Assembly: GCA_944387055.1 (NCBI GenBank)
Contig: CALXDL010000064.1
Span: 1-41,419 of the forward strand
Reading direction: 5' to 3'
DNA length: 41,419 nucleotides
Source of the DNA: an uncultured Oscillospiraceae bacterium
Lineage (GTDB): Bacteria; Bacillota; Clostridia; Oscillospirales; Oscillospiraceae
Both the position numbers and the translations under genes were made by a program. Shown piece by piece: positions 7,833-16,128 of the stretch (position 1 is its first letter; each line of letters starts with the position of its first letter). The notes under the pieces were generated by a model, which saw nothing but the letters and a program-made list of their open reading frames with translations, made no database searches and had not been told where the DNA came from.

Positions 7833-8852
7833 CTATTTACCAAAGGGACATGTGGGCCAGTGGCAGGGGTCGCAGCCCAGACACAGTCCGCCCTCGCCCA
7901 GGGCCACGATATCCGTTCGCGTGACAGGAACATCCGCTGCTACCCAAGGCAGGACCAAGTCGAAGATCGTGGCACCGGCGTACATGACGCAGCCAGGGAG
8001 GCCCATCACAGGGGTGCCGTCTTCGAAGTATCCCAGCAGGAACATGGCACCGGGCAGCACCGGAGCGCCGTAAGTGACGATCTGAGCACCGCTGAGCCGG
8101 ATGCCGCCGGGCGTATCGTCGTCTGGATCCACGCTCATGCCGCCAGTGCAGAGGACGATCTCCGCGCCGGTGGCCCTGGCTTGTGCCACGGCATTGGCCA
8201 CGTTCTCTGCCCCATCCCCGGAGTAGGTGACAGAGCGGGTCTCGATGCCGTAGGCCGCCAGCTTCTCCATCACCACCGGGGTTAAGGTATCCTGGATCAG
8301 GCCCTTTTTCACTTCGCTGCCGGTGGCCACGATGGCAGCGGTCTTCCGTTTCCAAGGCAGCAGCTCCAGCAGCGGCGCATCGCCCGCTGCAGCCTCTGCG
8401 GCCGTCAACTTCTCCTCTGCGATGATCAGGGGGATCACCCGCATCCCCGCCAGCTTGTCGCCTTTGCGGACGGCAGTGCCGCCCTTGCGGGTGGCGATCA
8501 TCAGTTCGTCGATGGAGTTCACGGCGATAAGCCGTTCTGAACGGACCCGGAAGAGCCCATCACAGGCTGCTCTCAGCTCGATCTTGCCCTCACTGACGGC
8601 GCTGCGGTCCATGTATTCGTTCCTGCACAGCGCATAGAGCCGTTCCGCCGCTTCGTCCTCGTGGAGCATGCCGGGCACCATCTCCCAGACATACAGGTGC
8701 TCTTTGCCCATGGAGAGGAGCACGGGGATATCCTCCGGCTGGACCACGTGGCCCTTACGGAACCGCGCGCCCTTATAGCGATCCTTGATGATCTGGGTCA
8801 GGTCATGACAGAGCACATGGCCCACCGCGTCTTCGGTCCGGATGCATTTCAT
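7833..8852 (-). CDS. MoeA-like molybdopterin-binding protein
   Basis: A 339-residue protein with an N-terminal region typical of clostridial MoeA-like proteins (HVLCHDLTQI, RKGHVV) and a C-terminal MoCF domain containing ATGSEVKKG and CTGGMSVDPDDDTP, the molybdopterin/adenylate-binding motifs. It is shorter than true MoeA (about 400 residues). Proteins of this class occur next to molybdenum hydroxylase genes. The C-terminus ends in a Cys-rich string, CLGCDPCHWPTCPFGK, with four cysteines that may bind a metal or cofactor (inference). The start ATG overlaps the MOSC stop (ATGA) and has GGAGGTGG upstream. A longer open frame upstream is a shadow of other genes. Confidence 0.85.
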   Translation of the reverse strand: MKCIRTEDAVGHVLCHDLTQIIKDRYKGARFRKGHVVQPEDIPVLLSMGKEHLYVWEMVPGMLHEDEAAERLYALCRNEYMDRSAVSEGKIELRAACDGLFRVRSERLIAVNSIDELMIATRKGGTAVRKGDKLAGMRVIPLIIAEEKLTAAEAAAGDAPLLELLPWKRKTAAIVATGSEVKKGLIQDTLTPVVMEKLAAYGIETRSVTYSGDGAENVANAVAQARATGAEIVLCTGGMSVDPDDDTPGGIRLSGAQIVTYGAPVLPGAMFLLGYFEDGTPVMGLPGCVMYAGATIFDLVLPWVAADVPVTRTDIVALGEGGLCLGCDPCHWPTCPFGK

Positions 8853-9292
8853 GCGCCCACCTCCAGGATATCGATCTCGTCGCCCGGGCGGACGGTGCCC
8901 TCCCGGACCACCACGGCGAAGATGCCCTCTGTGGGCATGACGCACTTGCCAACGGCTTCCTTGATGGCGCAGTCGTTGTGACACGCCTTGCCGATCTGGG
9001 TCACCGCCACCTCTGCCTCGCCGATGCGCAGGCGAGAGCCGATGGGCAAGGCTTTCAGATCGATACCGGCAGTGTCGATGTTCTCTGCGAACACGCCGGC
9101 GGGCAGTGGGATATGGCAGGCAGAACGCATGGTGTCGATGCTCTCTTCGGCCAAAAGGCTGACTTGCCGGTGCCAATCGCCGGCGTGGGCATCGCCCACG
9201 ATACCGTGGCGGAGCTTCAGATAGACCTCTGGGACAGGGCGCTTCACCTCGCCCTTGCGTACGCTGATATTGACAGACACCACCTTCGCCAT
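8849..9292 (-). CDS. MOSC-domain protein
   Basis: A 147-residue single-domain MOSC protein. MOSC domains occur in molybdenum-cofactor sulfurases and carrier proteins, and here the context suggests cofactor handling or sulfuration for molybdenum hydroxylases. Visible family features are GIVGDAHAGDWHRQVSLL (about 30-47), the typical GCH-like cysteine replaced by IGKACHNDC (about 100-108), and FAVVVREGTVRPGDEI near the end. A GTG at 9301 is possible, but the ATG at 9292 is better spaced from AGGAGG. It overlaps the moeA-like gene by 4 bp. Confidence 0.88.
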   Translation of the reverse strand: MAKVVSVNISVRKGEVKRPVPEVYLKLRHGIVGDAHAGDWHRQVSLLAEESIDTMRSACHIPLPAGVFAENIDTAGIDLKALPIGSRLRIGEAEVAVTQIGKACHNDCAIKEAVGKCVMPTEGIFAVVVREGTVRPGDEIDILEVGA

Positions 9293-9297
9293 GGGCG

Positions 9298-9786
9298 TCA
9301 CACCTCCTCTGCGGTGTAGTCACCGCTCTTGCCGCCGGATTTGCGCAGCAGGCGGATGTTGGTGATACACATGTCCCGCTGGATGGCCTTACACATGTCG
9401 TAGATGGTCAGGGCCGCCGCGCTGACAGCGGTGAGGGACTCCATCTCCACACCGGTGGGACCGTCGCAGGTCACAGCGGCGCGGATCTCCACCATACAGG
9501 GCTGGTCCGACAGGGAAAACGTCAGATCGATGCCCGTCAAGGGGAGGGGATGGCACATGGGGATCAGCTCCCAGGTCCGTTTGGCAGCCTGGATGCCCGC
9601 CACCTGGGCCACTGCCAGGACGTCTCCTTTTTTCAGTGTGCCGCGCCGGATGGCCTCCAGCGTCTCCGGCTCCAGATGCACTTCTCCGGCGGCCACCGCC
9701 CGCCGGTGCGTGACGGCCTTCTCCGTCACATCCACCATCCGGGCCCGCCCCTGTCCATTGAAATGGGTCAACGCCTCCATACTCAT
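9298..9786 (-). CDS. moaC: Cyclic pyranopterin monophosphate synthase
   Basis: Second enzyme of molybdopterin synthesis, converting the MoaA product to cPMP. It has 162 residues, normal for the family. Hallmarks are [12 protein letters not shown] near the N-terminus, PMCHPL with the catalytic His (about 74-79), [25 protein letters not shown] (about 110-134) and the Lys-containing AIQRDM. The ATG at 9786 overlaps the moaA stop (ATGA). The longer open frame upstream is not coding. Confidence 0.95.
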   Translation of the reverse strand: MSMEALTHFNGQGRARMVDVTEKAVTHRRAVAAGEVHLEPETLEAIRRGTLKKGDVLAVAQVAGIQAAKRTWELIPMCHPLPLTGIDLTFSLSDQPCMVEIRAAVTCDGPTGVEMESLTAVSAAALTIYDMCKAIQRDMCITNIRLLRKSGGKSGDYTAEEV

Positions 9787-10727
9787 CCTCCGATCTGATC
9801 CATCGTCCTGGGCGTGTCGCTCCGGCGCTCCGCCAAGTGGTGCTTGGCGGGCTTGCATGCGATGCCCTGGCGGATGGCCGCCTCCAGCGCTTCGCCGTGG
9901 AGCCCCCGCAGCGGCAGCTCTTCCCGGCTGTGGAGACAGCTTTTGAGCTTGCCGTCCGCCGTCACTCGGATGCGGCGGCAGTCGGCGCAAAAATCGTGGC
10001 TCACAGGAGTGATGAGCCCCACCGTGCCCTTGGCGCCAGGCAGACGGTATCGCCGGGCCACGCCCTGAGGGGCGATCGGCTCCAGATCTGTCACTCGAGC
10101 CAGCACCGTCTCCGCCGGGAGGAAGCGGTGCGTGTCCCACTCGGCACAGGGGCCCATGGGCATCAGTTCGATGAAGCGCATCTCCCAGGGATGCGTGCGG
10201 CTCAGGTCCGTGAGCGCCTCGATCTCATCATCGTTGAAACCGCCGATGAGGACGGTGTCGAACTTCAAGTCCCGGAAGCCGGCGGCCTCTGCGGCAGCGA
10301 TGCCCGCCCACACGTCGCACAGCCGCCCGCGGCGGGTCATGGCGGAGAAGCGCGCCGGCCGCAGGGTGTCCAGACTGATGTTCAGCCGGTCCACGCCGGC
10401 CTCCCGCAGGGGCGCCGCCAGTCCTGCCAGCAGGCTCCCGTTGGTGGTCAGACACAGCTCCTCTAGACCGGGGATGGCAGCCAGGCCCCGGCAGATATCC
10501 AGGATGCCCCGCCGGACCAGAGGTTCTCCGCCTGTCAAGCGGATCTTCTTCACACCACAGCGGACGGCCGCCCGACCGATCTCCACCAGCTCCTCCACGG
10601 AGAGGATGTCCCGGTGGTCCCGCTTGGGGACGCCCTCTTCCGGCATGCAGTAGCGGCAGCGGTAATTGCACAGATCCGTCACTGACAACCGCAGATAATC
10701 GATCGTACGGCCGCAGCCGTCCAGCAA
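9783..10727 (-). CDS. moaA: GTP 3',8-cyclase
   Basis: Radical SAM enzyme for the first step of molybdopterin synthesis, 314 residues. The SAM cluster motif is C20-x3-C24-x2-C27 (CNYRCRYC). The second 4Fe-4S site uses CADC plus a downstream Cys (KSCLHS). The C-terminus ends in the conserved Gly-Gly needed for activity. The start is TTG, about 8 nt after GGAGGGGG. It is the first gene of the operon, with a 5' leader of only about 45 nt, too short for a molybdenum-cofactor riboswitch. Confidence 0.95.
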   Translation of the reverse strand: MLDGCGRTIDYLRLSVTDLCNYRCRYCMPEEGVPKRDHRDILSVEELVEIGRAAVRCGVKKIRLTGGEPLVRRGILDICRGLAAIPGLEELCLTTNGSLLAGLAAPLREAGVDRLNISLDTLRPARFSAMTRRGRLCDVWAGIAAAEAAGFRDLKFDTVLIGGFNDDEIEALTDLSRTHPWEMRFIELMPMGPCAEWDTHRFLPAETVLARVTDLEPIAPQGVARRYRLPGAKGTVGLITPVSHDFCADCRRIRVTADGKLKSCLHSREELPLRGLHGEALEAAIRQGIACKPAKHHLAERRSDTPRTMDQIGG

Positions 10728-10776
10728 GAAGATCGCCCCCTCCGTGATCCTCGAACGAGGTCAACGCTTTTTCCTC

Positions 10777-10804
10777 ATGATACCATATCCCCGGGAAAAG
10801 TCAA
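10777..10804 (-). promoter_or_regulatory. Promoter of the molybdenum operon
   Basis: On the minus strand TTGACT (10799-10804), 16-bp spacer, TATCAT (10777-10782). It sits about 50 bp upstream of the moaA TTG and downstream of the terminator hairpin at 10806-10838, so it is well placed to drive moaA through mogA. Confidence 0.65.
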
Positions 10805-10805
10805 G

Positions 10806-10838
10806 GCGAGAGGGTATCCATGAAGGGCACCCTCTCGC
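10806..10838 (-). terminator. Terminator after the dgoD-like gene
   Basis: A perfect 10-bp stem GCGAGAGGGT / ACCCTCTCGC with a 13-nt loop, followed on the minus strand by CTTGACTTTTCC. It separates the dgoD-like gene from moaA. The T-rich tail overlaps the moaA -35 box. Confidence 0.65.
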
Positions 10839-10864
10839 GCTGTGTCTGGAGAGAAGACGGCAGC

Positions 10865-12016
10865 TCACCAAGTAGAGAAAGAACCGTCGTCCGGATCGTA
10901 CCAGTGGTCCAGGTGGCCGGAACCGTCGTCGAGGAGATGGGAGAACTTCTCTTCGTCGATCTCGATGCCCAGGCCCGGTTTGGTGGGCACGTCCACGAAG
11001 CCGTCTTTCTGGACGAAGGGCTCCTTCAGCACGCCCTCGCCCATGTGAGACTGTTCCTGGATCAGGAAGTTGATCGTCCCGGCGTCGCACTGCAAAGAGG
11101 CGGCGAACGCCACAGGGCCCATGGGATTATGGGGCGCCACGGCGCAGTAGTTGACCTCGCCCATGGCGGCGATCTTCTTGAGCTCCAGGATGCCGCCGCA
11201 GTGGCAGACGTCCGGCTGGAGGATGGTGGCGGCCCGCTTCTCGATGACGTCCCGGTATCCCCAGCGGCCGAACAGGCGCTCGCCGGTGGCCAGAGGGATG
11301 TGGGTGCTGCGGGCGATGTCCGCCATGACGTCGTGGTTGCCCGGGAGGATGGCCTCCTCGATGAACATGGGGGAGTACTGCTCCACCTCTTTGATATAGA
11401 GTTTCGCCATAGCGGGGGAGAAGCGGCCGTGGAGATCGATGGCGATGTCGAAGTCCTTGCCCACGGCCTGACGCACCTTGCCCACCCGATCGGCCAGCTC
11501 GCCGACCTTGGCAGGTGTCTCGATGTAGCGCAGGGGCTCATGGCAGGCCAGCATCTTCATGGCGTTGAAGCCCTTGCGCTGACGGTCCAGCGCTCCTTCC
11601 ACATAGTCCTCGTCCTTCTCGCCGAACACCCAGGAATAGACACGGATCTTGTCGCGGACCGCGCCGCCGAGCAGCTTGTAGACCGGCACGCCATACCATT
11701 TGCCGGTGATGTCCCACAGGGCCTGCTCCACACCGCTGACCGCGCTGGCCAGGATCGGGCCACCCCGGTAGAAAGAGCCCTTGTACATGTCCTGCCAGAG
11801 CCGCTCGATGTCCCGCGGGTCCTTCCCGATGATGTAGTCGCCCAGCTCATGGACGGCCGTGGCGACGGTCCGGGCGCGCCCTTCCAAGATGGGTTCGCCG
11901 TATCCGACGATGCCCTCATCGGTGGAGACCTTCAAAAGGTTCCAGGAGAGGGGCTTGTAGGCGATCTTCATGTTGGGGGCGACATAATGCAGTACTTCCA
12001 GCTTCGTGATTTTCAT
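10865..12016 (-). CDS. Galactonate dehydratase-like enzyme (enolase superfamily)
   Basis: A 383-residue member of the mandelate racemase/DgoD group, which dehydrates sugar acids to 2-keto-3-deoxy acids. It keeps the metal ligands and bases expected from DgoD: D194 and H196 (IDLHG), E220 (FIEE), E246 (TGER) and H296 (APHNPMGP). Compared with the dgoD at 13272 it carries about ten extra residues near the N-terminus, in the loop that caps the active site (about 11-26), and FIEEAI instead of FIEEPV. This suggests another hexonate substrate. It lies 103 bp downstream of the GntR gene on the same strand, with a perfect palindrome just before its ribosome site (AAAGGAGG). Confidence 0.88.
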   Translation of the reverse strand: MKITKLEVLHYVAPNMKIAYKPLSWNLLKVSTDEGIVGYGEPILEGRARTVATAVHELGDYIIGKDPRDIERLWQDMYKGSFYRGGPILASAVSGVEQALWDITGKWYGVPVYKLLGGAVRDKIRVYSWVFGEKDEDYVEGALDRQRKGFNAMKMLACHEPLRYIETPAKVGELADRVGKVRQAVGKDFDIAIDLHGRFSPAMAKLYIKEVEQYSPMFIEEAILPGNHDVMADIARSTHIPLATGERLFGRWGYRDVIEKRAATILQPDVCHCGGILELKKIAAMGEVNYCAVAPHNPMGPVAFAASLQCDAGTINFLIQEQSHMGEGVLKEPFVQKDGFVDVPTKPGLGIEIDEEKFSHLLDDGSGHLDHWYDPDDGSFSTW

Positions 12017-12036
12017 AGACGATCCTCCTTTTTAGG

Positions 12037-12050
12037 TTTTAGGCCTAAAA
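12037..12050. promoter_or_regulatory. Perfect 14-bp palindrome, candidate operator
   Basis: TTTTAGGCCTAAAA lies about 20 bp upstream of the dgoD-like ATG, directly before the Shine-Dalgarno sequence. A dimeric regulator such as the neighbouring GntR protein could bind it. No second copy was noticed in the window. Confidence 0.4.
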
Positions 12051-12119
12051 TAAGGATACAAAAAAACGCAGGAGGGCGCAATCGGCTAGCAGCACAAAAA
12101 TGGGATGGAGGATCTGTGC

Positions 12120-12797
12120 TCATTCACGAAAGGGGATGTCGATGTCCGTACAGAGAGAGATGAAGTGGGCACGAAGCGCCTCGAGCGCGTCTGGACTGCC
12201 CGAGGCCAAGGCCTCATGGAAGCGGCGGTGCTCACGGAACGTGATCTCCGCCTCGTGCGGGCCGCGGAGCCGGTAGATGTAAGACATGTAAATGTGCCCC
12301 TGCAGATCCTGATAGATCCGCAGGATATGCGAGCTGTGGACGCCGCTGACCAGGCCGAGGTGGAACGCCCGGTCGAATTCCTGATGGACACGGTATTCAC
12401 TGGCCTCCAAGCTGCTGCCGGCACTGTCCAGGAAACGGCGGTGCGCCTCCAGCGTCTCTCCCATGGCAGAGACGGCGGCCGTGCGGGCCTCTGCGTCCTG
12501 GAGGAGGGAGCGCACACAGTAGCTCTCGATCATGAAACGCGTGCGCAGCAGATCCTGCAGCTCCTCCCGCGTGAATTCCCGCACCCACAGGCCCTTCCCC
12601 CGGATGGCCACCACGAAACCTTCGGACACCAGGCGGTTGAGCGCCTGTTTGATCGGTGTGTCGCTGACGTGATAGCGTTCGCACAGCATCCGGATCACCA
12701 GCTTGTCCCCAGGCTGATAATACCGCGAGATGATGTCGTCTTTGATCGCGTCATAGACCTGCTGCAAAAGAGATTGGCGAACGATCTCATGTCCCAT
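12120..12797 (-). CDS. GntR-family transcriptional regulator (FCD subfamily)
   Basis: A 225-residue regulator with an N-terminal winged helix-turn-helix (about 8-75; GDKLVIRMLCERYHVSDTPIKQAL) and a C-terminal helical FCD effector domain (about 80-215). The FCD domain contains DRAFHLGL and later EHRRFHEAL, whose Asp and His residues usually bind a metal and the carboxylate ligand. FCD regulators typically sense sugar acids, matching the two dehydratase genes that flank it. The start at 12797 is preceded by GGGAGGAG; the open frame reaches 12866 but runs into the promoter. It is divergent from dgoD. Confidence 0.9.
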   Translation of the reverse strand: MGHEIVRQSLLQQVYDAIKDDIISRYYQPGDKLVIRMLCERYHVSDTPIKQALNRLVSEGFVVAIRGKGLWVREFTREELQDLLRTRFMIESYCVRSLLQDAEARTAAVSAMGETLEAHRRFLDSAGSSLEASEYRVHQEFDRAFHLGLVSGVHSSHILRIYQDLQGHIYMSYIYRLRGPHEAEITFREHRRFHEALASGSPDALEALRAHFISLCTDIDIPFRE

Positions 12798-12842
12798 GTG
12801 CTGTGCTCCTCCCTCAAAGGCCCAGAAGTCTTTCCCAATGGG

Positions 12843-12871
12843 ATTATAGCGGAGTGTGAGCGGCACGTCAA
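12843..12871 (-). promoter_or_regulatory. Promoter of the GntR gene
   Basis: On the minus strand TTGACG (12866-12871), 17-bp spacer, TATAAT (12843-12848), about 45 bp before the start. An inverted repeat CCCTGCCG / CGGCAGGG (12873-12880, 12888-12895) abuts the -35 box and could be a regulator site. Confidence 0.75.
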
Positions 12872-13042
12872 ACCCTGCCGTCCCGCTCGGCAGGGCATCG
12901 GCGGTGGCCTCCTGCCGCTCATACGTTATATTTTAATAGGTATTACGGGCTCACTATCAAGTCATCTCCAAAAATCAATCGTCGTCTTGACCAATCATCA
13001 ACACAAAAAAACGTTCAATCTGACGAAACGATAGAGCGGATA

Positions 13043-13071
13043 TTGACAAACCACATTCTATAAGATATCTT
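13043..13071 (+). promoter_or_regulatory. Promoter of dgoD and the downstream hexonate operon
   Basis: TTGACA (13043-13048), 17-bp spacer, TATCTT (13066-13071). It lies in the 475-bp gap between the GntR gene and dgoD, leaving a leader of about 190 nt with a candidate operator at 13162. No gene was seen in the gap. Confidence 0.6.
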
Positions 13072-13161
13072 TGGTACGATATGAACAAAATGTTAAGGCA
13101 ATGTGGAGATCTCCCGCACCCTGGTTCAGCGTTGCCATGATGCTTTTTTTTGCCCCGGATC

Positions 13162-13176
13162 TGAAAAACGTTTTCA
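13162..13176. promoter_or_regulatory. KdgR-like candidate operator in the dgoD leader
   Basis: TGAAAAACGTTTTCA is a 15-bp inverted repeat (TGAAAA-N3-TTTTCA). Its geometry matches the enterobacterial KdgR box (TGAAAC-N3-GTTTCA) and is close to a catabolite-repression cre site. An IclR/KdgR-like regulator is encoded at 22922-23716. Confidence 0.45.
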
Positions 13177-13271
13177 TTATGCGGAAATAGCGGCCGGCAT
13201 GCGCACATCGCAGCCGGCTTATGCTAGGAAGATGGCTGGCAAGATATTTATCAAGAGAGGAAGGAATCATT

Positions 13272-14420
13272 ATGAAGATCACTGCCGTCAATACCTATTA
13301 CGTCCGTCCCCGCTGGGGGTTCGTGGAGATCGAGACGGACGAGGGCTACACTGGCTGGGGCGAGGCCGTCCTGGAAGGACACTGCGACGCCGTGCTGGCC
13401 TGTGTGAAGGAGATGTCCACCTATCTGATCGGCAACGACCCCTCTCGTATCGAGGATTACCAGTCCATGCTGACCCGTGCCGGGTTCTACCGCGGCGGCG
13501 GCGTGCTGATGAGCGCGATCGCCGGCATCGACCAGGCGCTGTGGGACATCAAGGGCAAGGTGCTCAATGCGCCCGTCTATGAGCTGATGGGCGGCAAATG
13601 CCGCGACAGCATGCGGGTCTATTCCTGGATCGGCGGCGACCGTCCCGATGACACCGGCCGCGCTGCCAAGGAGCGCAAGGACGCCGGCTTCACCGCCATC
13701 AAGATGAACGCCACGGAAGAGCTGCAGATGATCGACAGCTATGATAAGATCGACACCGTGCTCGAGCACGTGGCCGCCATCCGCGAGACCTGCGGCAAGT
13801 ATTTCGGGATCGCCATCGACTTCCACGGCCGTGTCCACAAGCCCATGGCGAAGGTCCTGGCCAAGAAGCTGGAGGAATTCGACCCCATGTTCATCGAGGA
13901 ACCCGTCCTGTGCGAGAACATGGAGTGCTTCAAGGAGATCGCGGATTGCTGCAACATCCCCATCGCCACGGGCGAGCGGCTGTTCTCCAAATACGATTTC
14001 AAGCGCCTGCTGCAGGCCGGCGGCGTGGATATCATCCAGCCGGACCTGTCCCACGCCGGCGGCATCACGGAGGTCAAGAAGATCGCCGCCATGGCCGAGG
14101 CCTATGACGTGGCGCTGGCTCCCCACTGCCCGCTGGGACCCATCGCGCTGAGCGCCTGCCTGCAGCTGGACGCCACCTGCTACAACGCCGTCATCCAGGA
14201 GCAGTCCATCGGCATCCACTACAATGTGGGCAAGGAAGTCCTGGACTATGCCCTGAACAAGGAAGATTTCAAGTTCGTGGATGGCTATGTGAAGCTGTCC
14301 ACCAAGCCCGGCCTGGGCATCGAGGTCAACAAGGAGCTGGTCCTGGAGGAGAACAAGACGCCGCATCAGTGGAAGAACCCTGTGTGGCGCCACAAGGACG
14401 GTTCTATCGCGGAGTGGTGA
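13272..14420 (+). CDS. dgoD: D-galactonate dehydratase
   Basis: Enolase-superfamily enzyme (382 residues) that dehydrates D-galactonate to 2-keto-3-deoxygalactonate. It is very similar over its whole length to E. coli DgoD as I recall it, and the catalytic residues fall at the same numbers: D183 and H185 (IDFHG), E209 (FIEE), E235 (TGER), H285 (APHCPLGP). The C-terminus ends in the family's AEW. The start ATG at 13272 has GAGAGGAAGG upstream; the open frame extends a little further 5' without support. It begins a run of plus-strand genes that ends at the terminator at 22086. The product would feed the kinase at 24599 and an aldolase. Confidence 0.93.
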   Translation: MKITAVNTYYVRPRWGFVEIETDEGYTGWGEAVLEGHCDAVLACVKEMSTYLIGNDPSRIEDYQSMLTRAGFYRGGGVLMSAIAGIDQALWDIKGKVLNAPVYELMGGKCRDSMRVYSWIGGDRPDDTGRAAKERKDAGFTAIKMNATEELQMIDSYDKIDTVLEHVAAIRETCGKYFGIAIDFHGRVHKPMAKVLAKKLEEFDPMFIEEPVLCENMECFKEIADCCNIPIATGERLFSKYDFKRLLQAGGVDIIQPDLSHAGGITEVKKIAAMAEAYDVALAPHCPLGPIALSACLQLDATCYNAVIQEQSIGIHYNVGKEVLDYALNKEDFKFVDGYVKLSTKPGLGIEVNKELVLEENKTPHQWKNPVWRHKDGSIAEW

Positions 14421-14460
14421 GCTCCCAGCGCAGACACAGAGATTCGGAGGCAGTGCGAAC

Positions 14461-15426
14461 ATGATCCAAGCGACCCACCTGAGCAAACAGTACGGTGCGA
14501 ACATGGCGTTGTATGACGCCAACTTCCACATCCAAAAGGGTGAGGTCGTGGGATTCCTGGGCCCGAACGGCGCGGGGAAATCCACCACGATGAACATGCT
14601 CTGCGGATATCTCAAGCCCACCTGGGGCGTGGTGAAGATCGCGGGCGTGGACATCGCGGAGGACCCGCTGGAGGCCCGACGGCATATCGGATATCTGCCG
14701 GAGTTCCCTCCGCTGTACATGGATATGACGGTGGAAGAGCAGCTCCGCTTCGCCTGCGCGCTCCGAGGGCTGCCGCTGAAGAAGGCGGCGCTGAAAGACT
14801 ACATCGAATCTCTCTGCCGCAGGACACAGATCCTGGACACCCGCCAGCGGCTGATCCGGAACCTCTCGAAGGGGTACCGCCAGCGCGTGGCCGTGACGCA
14901 GCTGCTGGTGGGCGACCCGGAGATCCTGGTGCTGGACGAGCCCACCGTGGGCTTGGACCCCAGGCAGATCCGGGAGTTCCGGGACCTGTTCCTGGACCTT
15001 GGCAAGGAGCATACCATCATCCTCTCCTCCCACATCCTTTCAGAGATCAGCTCCATCTGCGGGCGCGTCTTGGTCTTCAACGAGGGCGAGCTGATCGCCG
15101 ACGGGAAGCCGGAGCAGCTCCAGGAGATGCTCACTGGGCGCAAGGGCCTGCGGGTGGAGGTGGCCGGGGACCGTCCCGGCGTCCTCGCGGTGCTGCGCGC
15201 CGTGCCGGAGATCCTCTCTGTGGAGACGGTGCAGTCCACGGGGGAGGGCCGCTGGGAGTACCAGGTCGACTATCCCATCGGGAGCGACGTCCGCCCGGCA
15301 GTCTATCATGCACTGAAAGCGACGGAATACGACCTTTTGATGATGAAAGCGGAAGAGGTGTCCTTGGAGAGCATCTATCTGAAGATCACAGAGGCGCAAG
15401 AGGAAACAGCGGAGGAGGACGCATGA
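14461..15426 (+). CDS. ABC-2 type exporter ATP-binding protein (GldA-like)
   Basis: A 321-residue ATPase with Walker A GPNGAGKST (34-42), a signature reading LSKGYRQRV (about 134-142), Walker B ILVLDEPTVGLDP (about 157-169) and the switch His in SSHIL. A C-terminal ~90-residue extension follows. The set of this gene, a membrane permease, a GldG-type protein and DUF4340 is a recurrent bacterial cassette related to the Bacteroidetes GldAFG complex. In Firmicutes its substrate is unknown. The gene starts 40 bp after dgoD with CGGAGG upstream and overlaps the permease by 4 bp. Confidence 0.9.
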   Translation: MIQATHLSKQYGANMALYDANFHIQKGEVVGFLGPNGAGKSTTMNMLCGYLKPTWGVVKIAGVDIAEDPLEARRHIGYLPEFPPLYMDMTVEEQLRFACALRGLPLKKAALKDYIESLCRRTQILDTRQRLIRNLSKGYRQRVAVTQLLVGDPEILVLDEPTVGLDPRQIREFRDLFLDLGKEHTIILSSHILSEISSICGRVLVFNEGELIADGKPEQLQEMLTGRKGLRVEVAGDRPGVLAVLRAVPEILSVETVQSTGEGRWEYQVDYPIGSDVRPAVYHALKATEYDLLMMKAEEVSLESIYLKITEAQEETAEEDA

Positions 15427-16124
15427 GAGCGGTCTACGAAAAAGAGATGCGTCAGTACTTCCACTCGGTGATCGGATATGTGTTCCTGGCGATCTTCGTG
15501 TTCATCAATGCGTATTATTTCCTGCTGCAGAACCTGATGAGCCGCAGCGGGGACATCACGGACTATTTCCAGTCCACCATCACCCTCATGATGTTCCTCA
15601 TGCCCATGCTGACGATGCGGAGCTTCTCGGAAGAGAAGAAGCAGCGTACAGAGATCTTGCTCTATACGATGCCGGTCCGTGAGATTCAGGTGGTGCTTGG
15701 GAAGTTCCTGGCAGCAGAGAGCGTGTTCCTCATCGGACTGGCGGTGACGCTGGCGTTCCCGGTGATCTTGGCGGTGTGCGGCAGCTTCCAGCTGTGGATC
15801 ACCGTGGGCAACTATCTGGGGATCGTGTTGCTGATGAGCGCGTTCATCGCCATCGGGATGTTCGTCTCCGCCCTGACGGAGAACCAGATCGTCTCCGCCG
15901 TGCTCTCCTATGTCGTGATCTTCGCGCTCTGGTATTCCTATGGCCTCGGGTCCACGATCCAGGACCAGACGGCGCTGGAGCTGTTCAACCGGGTCTCCAT
16001 GATGGGCGTATACCATGATCTGATCATGGGCGTGCTGGATCCGGCGGGGATCCTGTTGGAGATCACTGTCACGTTCATCTTCCTGTTCTTGACCGTGGTC
16101 GCGGTCAGGGGAAAGAGAGGGTGA
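15423..16124 (+). CDS. ABC-2 type permease (GldF-like)
   Basis: A 233-residue integral membrane protein with about six hydrophobic segments. An early conserved segment after the first membrane span reads PMLTMRSFSEEKKQRTEILLYTMPV, the signature of the ABC-2 subunit that pairs with GldG-type proteins (residue run described, about 60-84). The ATG overlaps the ATPase stop codon (ATGA), so the two subunits are probably translated together. Confidence 0.88.
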   Translation: MRAVYEKEMRQYFHSVIGYVFLAIFVFINAYYFLLQNLMSRSGDITDYFQSTITLMMFLMPMLTMRSFSEEKKQRTEILLYTMPVREIQVVLGKFLAAESVFLIGLAVTLAFPVILAVCGSFQLWITVGNYLGIVLLMSAFIAIGMFVSALTENQIVSAVLSYVVIFALWYSYGLGSTIQDQTALELFNRVSMMGVYHDLIMGVLDPAGILLEITVTFIFLFLTVVAVRGKRG

Positions 16125-16128
16125 GCGC

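Noticed and set aside
10728-10776. Molybdenum-cofactor riboswitch before moaA
   Set aside because: The leader from the mapped promoter to the start codon is only about 45 nt, too short for the known motif.
10820-14720. Long antisense frames over the two dehydratase genes (plus 10820-12163, minus 13251-14720)
   Set aside because: Products are His/Gly/Leu-rich shadows caused by codon bias; the sense frames have full catalytic motifs.
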